Below are positions 6,377 to 8,949 of a stretch of 8,949 nucleotides of DNA, piece after piece (within the stretch, counting starts at the first letter, position 1; every line of letters starts with the position of its first letter). A program made the position numbers and the translations under genes. The notes under the pieces are model-generated. The model saw only the letters and a program-made list of their open reading frames with translations, was not told the DNA's origin and ran no database searches. Origin of the DNA: Moraxellaceae bacterium (GTDB lineage Bacteria; Pseudomonadota; Gammaproteobacteria; Pseudomonadales; UBA3067); assembly GCA_002401525.1 (NCBI GenBank), contig NVTH01000001.1, positions 6,150 through 15,098 of the forward strand. The letters are read 5' to 3'.

Positions 6377-6970
6377 ATGCCTCGCAAATCCACCACCAAG
6401 CCCCCGCAAACATCCCAACTGAAGATTATTGCAGGCCGATGGCGCGGTCGACCTATTAAATTTCTACAGCTCGAAGGAGTTCGACCCACCCCGAACCGAA
6501 TTCGAGAAACACTCTTTAATTGGTTAGCACCCACAATCAATGATGCTCGCTGCTTAGATCTTTTCGCTGGCAGCGGCATTCTGGGCATAGAGGCACTCTC
6601 TAGAGGCGCCTCGGAATGCACATTTTTAGATCTTTCCGCAGAAGTCTGCTATCAAATCAAAGCGCAATTAAACCTTTTAGACGCGGGCTCACATAAAGTA
6701 ATCCTTTCAGATACAAAATCGTGGTTACAATCCACCGCCCCAAAAAACCAATACGATATCATTTTTCTGGACCCTCCCTTTCACCAGAATTTATTGCCCG
6801 AGTATTTTCAGTTACTCGAAGCTAAAGAAATTCTCGCCCCCGGGGGGGCTCTGTACGTAGAATCGGAATCACCCATCAATCCAGTCCACCTGCCCAACCG
6901 CTGGAGCCTCGAGCGATACAAATCCGCTGGCAATGTGCATTACGGTTTAATCCTAGCCACAGGGAACTAA
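6377..6970 (+). CDS. rsmD: 16S rRNA (guanine966-N2)-methyltransferase RsmD
   Basis: RsmD transfers a methyl group from SAM to N2 of G966 in 16S rRNA of the assembling small subunit. The 197-residue product shows an N-terminal IIAGRWRGRPI segment (17-27) and the RPTPNRIRETLFNWL signature (36-50). The SAM-binding loop DLFAGSGILGIEALSRGA (61-78), acidic Asp85, and the N2-guanine methyltransferase motif LDPPF (131-135) follow. Length matches the family (about 200). The ATG at 6377 gives the usual basic N-terminus, although the ribosome binding site is weak. Divergence from ftsY is a common gammaproteobacterial arrangement, here widened to about 590 bases by the small membrane ORF. Confidence 0.96.
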   Translation: MPRKSTTKPPQTSQLKIIAGRWRGRPIKFLQLEGVRPTPNRIRETLFNWLAPTINDARCLDLFAGSGILGIEALSRGASECTFLDLSAEVCYQIKAQLNLLDAGSHKVILSDTKSWLQSTAPKNQYDIIFLDPPFHQNLLPEYFQLLEAKEILAPGGALYVESESPINPVHLPNRWSLERYKSAGNVHYGLILATGN

Positions 6971-7760
<790 letters not shown>

Positions 7761-7819
7761 AACAACCAGTCCAGAATAACCAATCGCAGAAAATTCAGTC
7801 ATACAATAATTCAAACAGA

Positions 7820-7878
7820 ACCATTAAAACTGAACCATCAATACTTTCAGAGCACCATTAAGTATGAATAACCATTAA
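7820..7878. repeat. Four short direct repeats (ACCATYAA)
   Basis: ACCATTAA occurs at 7820-7827, 7854-7861 and 7871-7878, with a one-base variant ACCATCAA at 7834-7841. The copies are not evenly spaced (14, 20 and 17 bases apart). They lie in the convergent gap after coaD; two fall in or at the edge of the loop of the hairpin there. Confidence 0.4.
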
Positions 7879-7888
7879 AGGTGCTCTG
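7848..7888. terminator. Hairpin between convergent coaD and the small exported-protein gene
   Basis: CAGAGCACC (7848-7856) and GGTGCTCTG (7880-7888) form a perfect 9-bp stem with a 23-base loop. It sits about 90 bases after the coaD stop and 16 bases after the stop of the opposing gene, so it could end transcripts from both sides. Neither side has a strong T-run and the loop is long, so the call is tentative. Confidence 0.4.
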
Positions 7889-7903
7889 CTATTTGCGAAC
7901 TGG

Positions 7904-8227
7904 CTATCGACGATTTTGACCGGCGTTTTTGGAAGTACACCCTAAACATCGTATAAAGGTAGATTTAAACGGCCCCACTACAAACGTATTGGCTGATTCC
8001 ACTACGTTCCCTCCTAACAAGGAAAAGGGTAACGTAACCACAAAGAAGCCCACTCCCACCAATGTGCCTACCATTAAAAACGGCCGTAATACCGCATCGC
8101 CCCCCATCTCAAAAGCGGAAGGTCGCTCATCGACACGCCCCGCGTGACTGACTGCGGGCAAAACGAACAACCCCGACATCACAACAATCATGACATAGGT
8201 AATGACCTTGTTTTTTATGACTAACAT
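7904..8227 (-). CDS. Small exported or membrane protein, uncharacterised family
   Basis: The 107-residue product (from ATG 8227) begins with a signal peptide: basic residues at 5-7, a hydrophobic core at about 9-25, and a likely cleavage site VSHA|GR after residue 29. A second hydrophobic, Gly/Val/Phe-rich segment spans about 49-72 and ends PFSLLGG, followed by FVVGPFKSTFIRCLGC (82-97). I recall similar short proteins in Pseudomonas and relatives, often labelled 'multidrug transporter'; the size makes that name unlikely to be literal. Two Cys near the C-terminus (94 and 97) could form a disulfide or bind a ligand. ATG 8227 is preferred over an in-frame ATG at 8239 because GAGGG lies five bases upstream of it. 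The gene is convergent with coaD. Confidence 0.75.
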   Translation of the reverse strand: MLVIKNKVITYVMIVVMSGLFVLPAVSHAGRVDERPSAFEMGGDAVLRPFLMVGTLVGVGFFVVTLPFSLLGGNVVESANTFVVGPFKSTFIRCLGCTSKNAGQNRR

Positions 8228-8239
8228 ACTATCCCTCAT

Positions 8240-8634
8240 AATTCCGTTGTCTTACAGAACGTGTTAATTCGTAACTCATTTATCTAAGTATATTCCCGTA
8301 TTTCAATTTCACCCATTAGGCTGCAGAAGCACTGATCCAAGTCCAAACTGAATAAAGAATAGGATCGACGCCAGCCTATCTAACCGACTGAATATTGACG
8401 ATATATTTTAAACCCTTTCAAAAAACAACTGAACCCTATATTACATTTCAGGCTTAGCGGCGCGCAGTGATCAACAGCCTACTGAGGGGGCAAATTAGAA
8501 TTCTAATGTGATTCCGCTAAGCTATTTGCCCCATGGCTTAATTCACCACCAAATACCTTTTACCTAATCTATTCTATTGTATTGAGTCGCTAAGTAGACT
8601 ACCGCCATCACAAAATTTAGTTTTAAAGCAGCCG
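8240..8634. other. Gene-free stretch with interleaved inverted repeats
   Basis: I find no convincing coding region in these 395 bases. The right part (8452-8532) holds two crossing 9-bp inverted repeats and a 12-bp palindrome, listed separately. The left part should contain the promoter of the small exported-protein gene; on the minus strand a TTGAAA near 8300 with an A/T-rich -10-like region 16 bases on is the best candidate, but weak. A looser nested repeat (AGGCTG...CAGCCT with GATCC...GGATC inside) lies at about 8318-8380. Confidence 0.45.
8452..8532. repeat. Interleaved 9-bp inverted repeats (A-B-A'-B') with inner palindrome
   Basis: GCTTAGCGG (8452-8460) is the exact reverse complement of CCGCTAAGC (8514-8522). 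GGGGCAAAT (8487-8495) is the exact reverse complement of ATTTGCCCC (8524-8532). The order A-B-A'-B' means the two pairings cross: they form a pseudoknot-like fold if simultaneous, or two exclusive hairpins. The 19-base block 8514-8532 therefore complements two separate upstream blocks. TTAGAATTCTAA (8495-8506) is a perfect 12-bp palindrome between them. All pairings are checked base by base; function is unknown. Confidence 0.6.
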
Positions 8635-8949
8635 CTAGGCAGTCACTTCACTGTTTTTTTTTACGTGGACCTCAAGCCCGTCGTCCCAACCCGCTTCCCA
8701 ACTAGCCGACACTTCATCCTCTTCATAAGGGCAATCGTTTTCTCCACGCCCCGTCAGCCCTTTCTGATAACCCTGTTCGTACGCCTCATCCAATCCTATG
8801 TGCCATTGCAAGGTATCTGCATCCAGCACCAACTGAGAAGCCTCAACTGCCTTATCCGATACCACCTCAACCACAGGTTCCGGAGTTTCAACCGCATTCA
8901 CAAAATGGGAAATGCCGCGCATTCCAAAAAAGGATTTTATATCATCCAG
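8635..8949 (-). CDS. Protein with RMF-like C-terminal domain (5' end outside window)
   Basis: The frame is open to the right edge. The first in-window ATG (8922) has only GGA touching it and no properly spaced ribosome binding site, so the true start is probably outside. Counting from that ATG, residues 1-44 are acidic with Val/Glu/Pro-rich sequence. Residues 45-83 resemble ribosome modulation factor: DEAYEQGYQKGLTGR (45-59), CPY (64-66) and W75 with GW (78-79). These match the E. coli RMF order of GYxxGxxGR, CPY and W..GW. RMF binds stationary-phase ribosomes and promotes 70S dimerisation; the related CrpP proteins share the fold. RMF itself is about 55 residues, so this protein (at least 104) carries a long N-terminal extension. 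It could be an RMF-fold protein with another role. The family call is from remembered motifs, not an alignment. Confidence 0.6.
   Translation of the reverse strand: MDDIKSFFGMRGISHFVNAVETPEPVVEVVSDKAVEASQLVLDADTLQWHIGLDEAYEQGYQKGLTGRGENDCPYEEDEVSASWEAGWDDGLEVHVKKNSEVTA

Noticed and set aside
6352..6621. 89-codon minus-strand open frame opposite rsmD
   Set aside because: It is fully antisense to the conserved rsmD start and SAM motif, with no supporting signals.
8452..8532. Integron attC site
   Set aside because: The paired blocks cross rather than nest, and I see no RYYYAAC/GTTRRRY core ends, integrase gene or cassette arrangement.

Overview
The window reads as a chromosomal segment of a gammaproteobacterium. 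The evidence is the divergent ftsY-ftsE-ftsX / rsmD arrangement with coaD close by, a LuxO-type sigma-54 activator, a ribosome-modulation-factor-like domain, and moderate base composition. Oceanospirillales, Cellvibrionales or Alteromonadales-like lineages would fit, but the sequence does not fix the genus. I see no tRNA, rRNA, insertion sequence, CRISPR array or phage gene.

Layout. 1-1321 (+): a LuxO-like response regulator, cut by the left edge, whose phospho-acceptor Asp appears to be Glu. 1322-1445: a convergent gap with an 11-bp tandem repeat and a duplicated gene end. 1446-2651 (-): a condensation-domain-like acyltransferase with an HHxxxD motif. 2749-2794: a double hairpin/T-run terminator closing the division operon. 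2852-5786 (-): ftsY, ftsE and ftsX transcribed in that order; ftsE and ftsX overlap by one base. 6015-6173 (+): a short single-membrane-span ORF with a strong ribosome binding site, followed at once by a 9-bp hairpin. 6377-6970 (+): rsmD. 7272-7760 (+): coaD. 7904-8227 (-): a small exported or membrane protein, convergent with coaD. 8240-8634: a gene-free stretch with interleaved inverted repeats. 8635-8949 (-): a protein with an RMF-like C-terminal domain, running off the right edge.

How the genes work together. FtsY is the SRP receptor for cotranslational membrane insertion. FtsE and FtsX form the ABC-type complex that couples septation to peptidoglycan hydrolase activation. RsmD methylates 16S rRNA and CoaD makes dephospho-CoA; both are housekeeping. 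The usual rpoH does not follow ftsX. Instead there is a terminator and then an orphan acyltransferase convergent with the LuxO-like regulator, so the left 2.8 kb looks like an accessory junction beside the conserved block. The points most worth following up are the natural D-to-E change in the LuxO-like receiver, the interleaved inverted repeats near 8450-8532, and the extended RMF-like protein.
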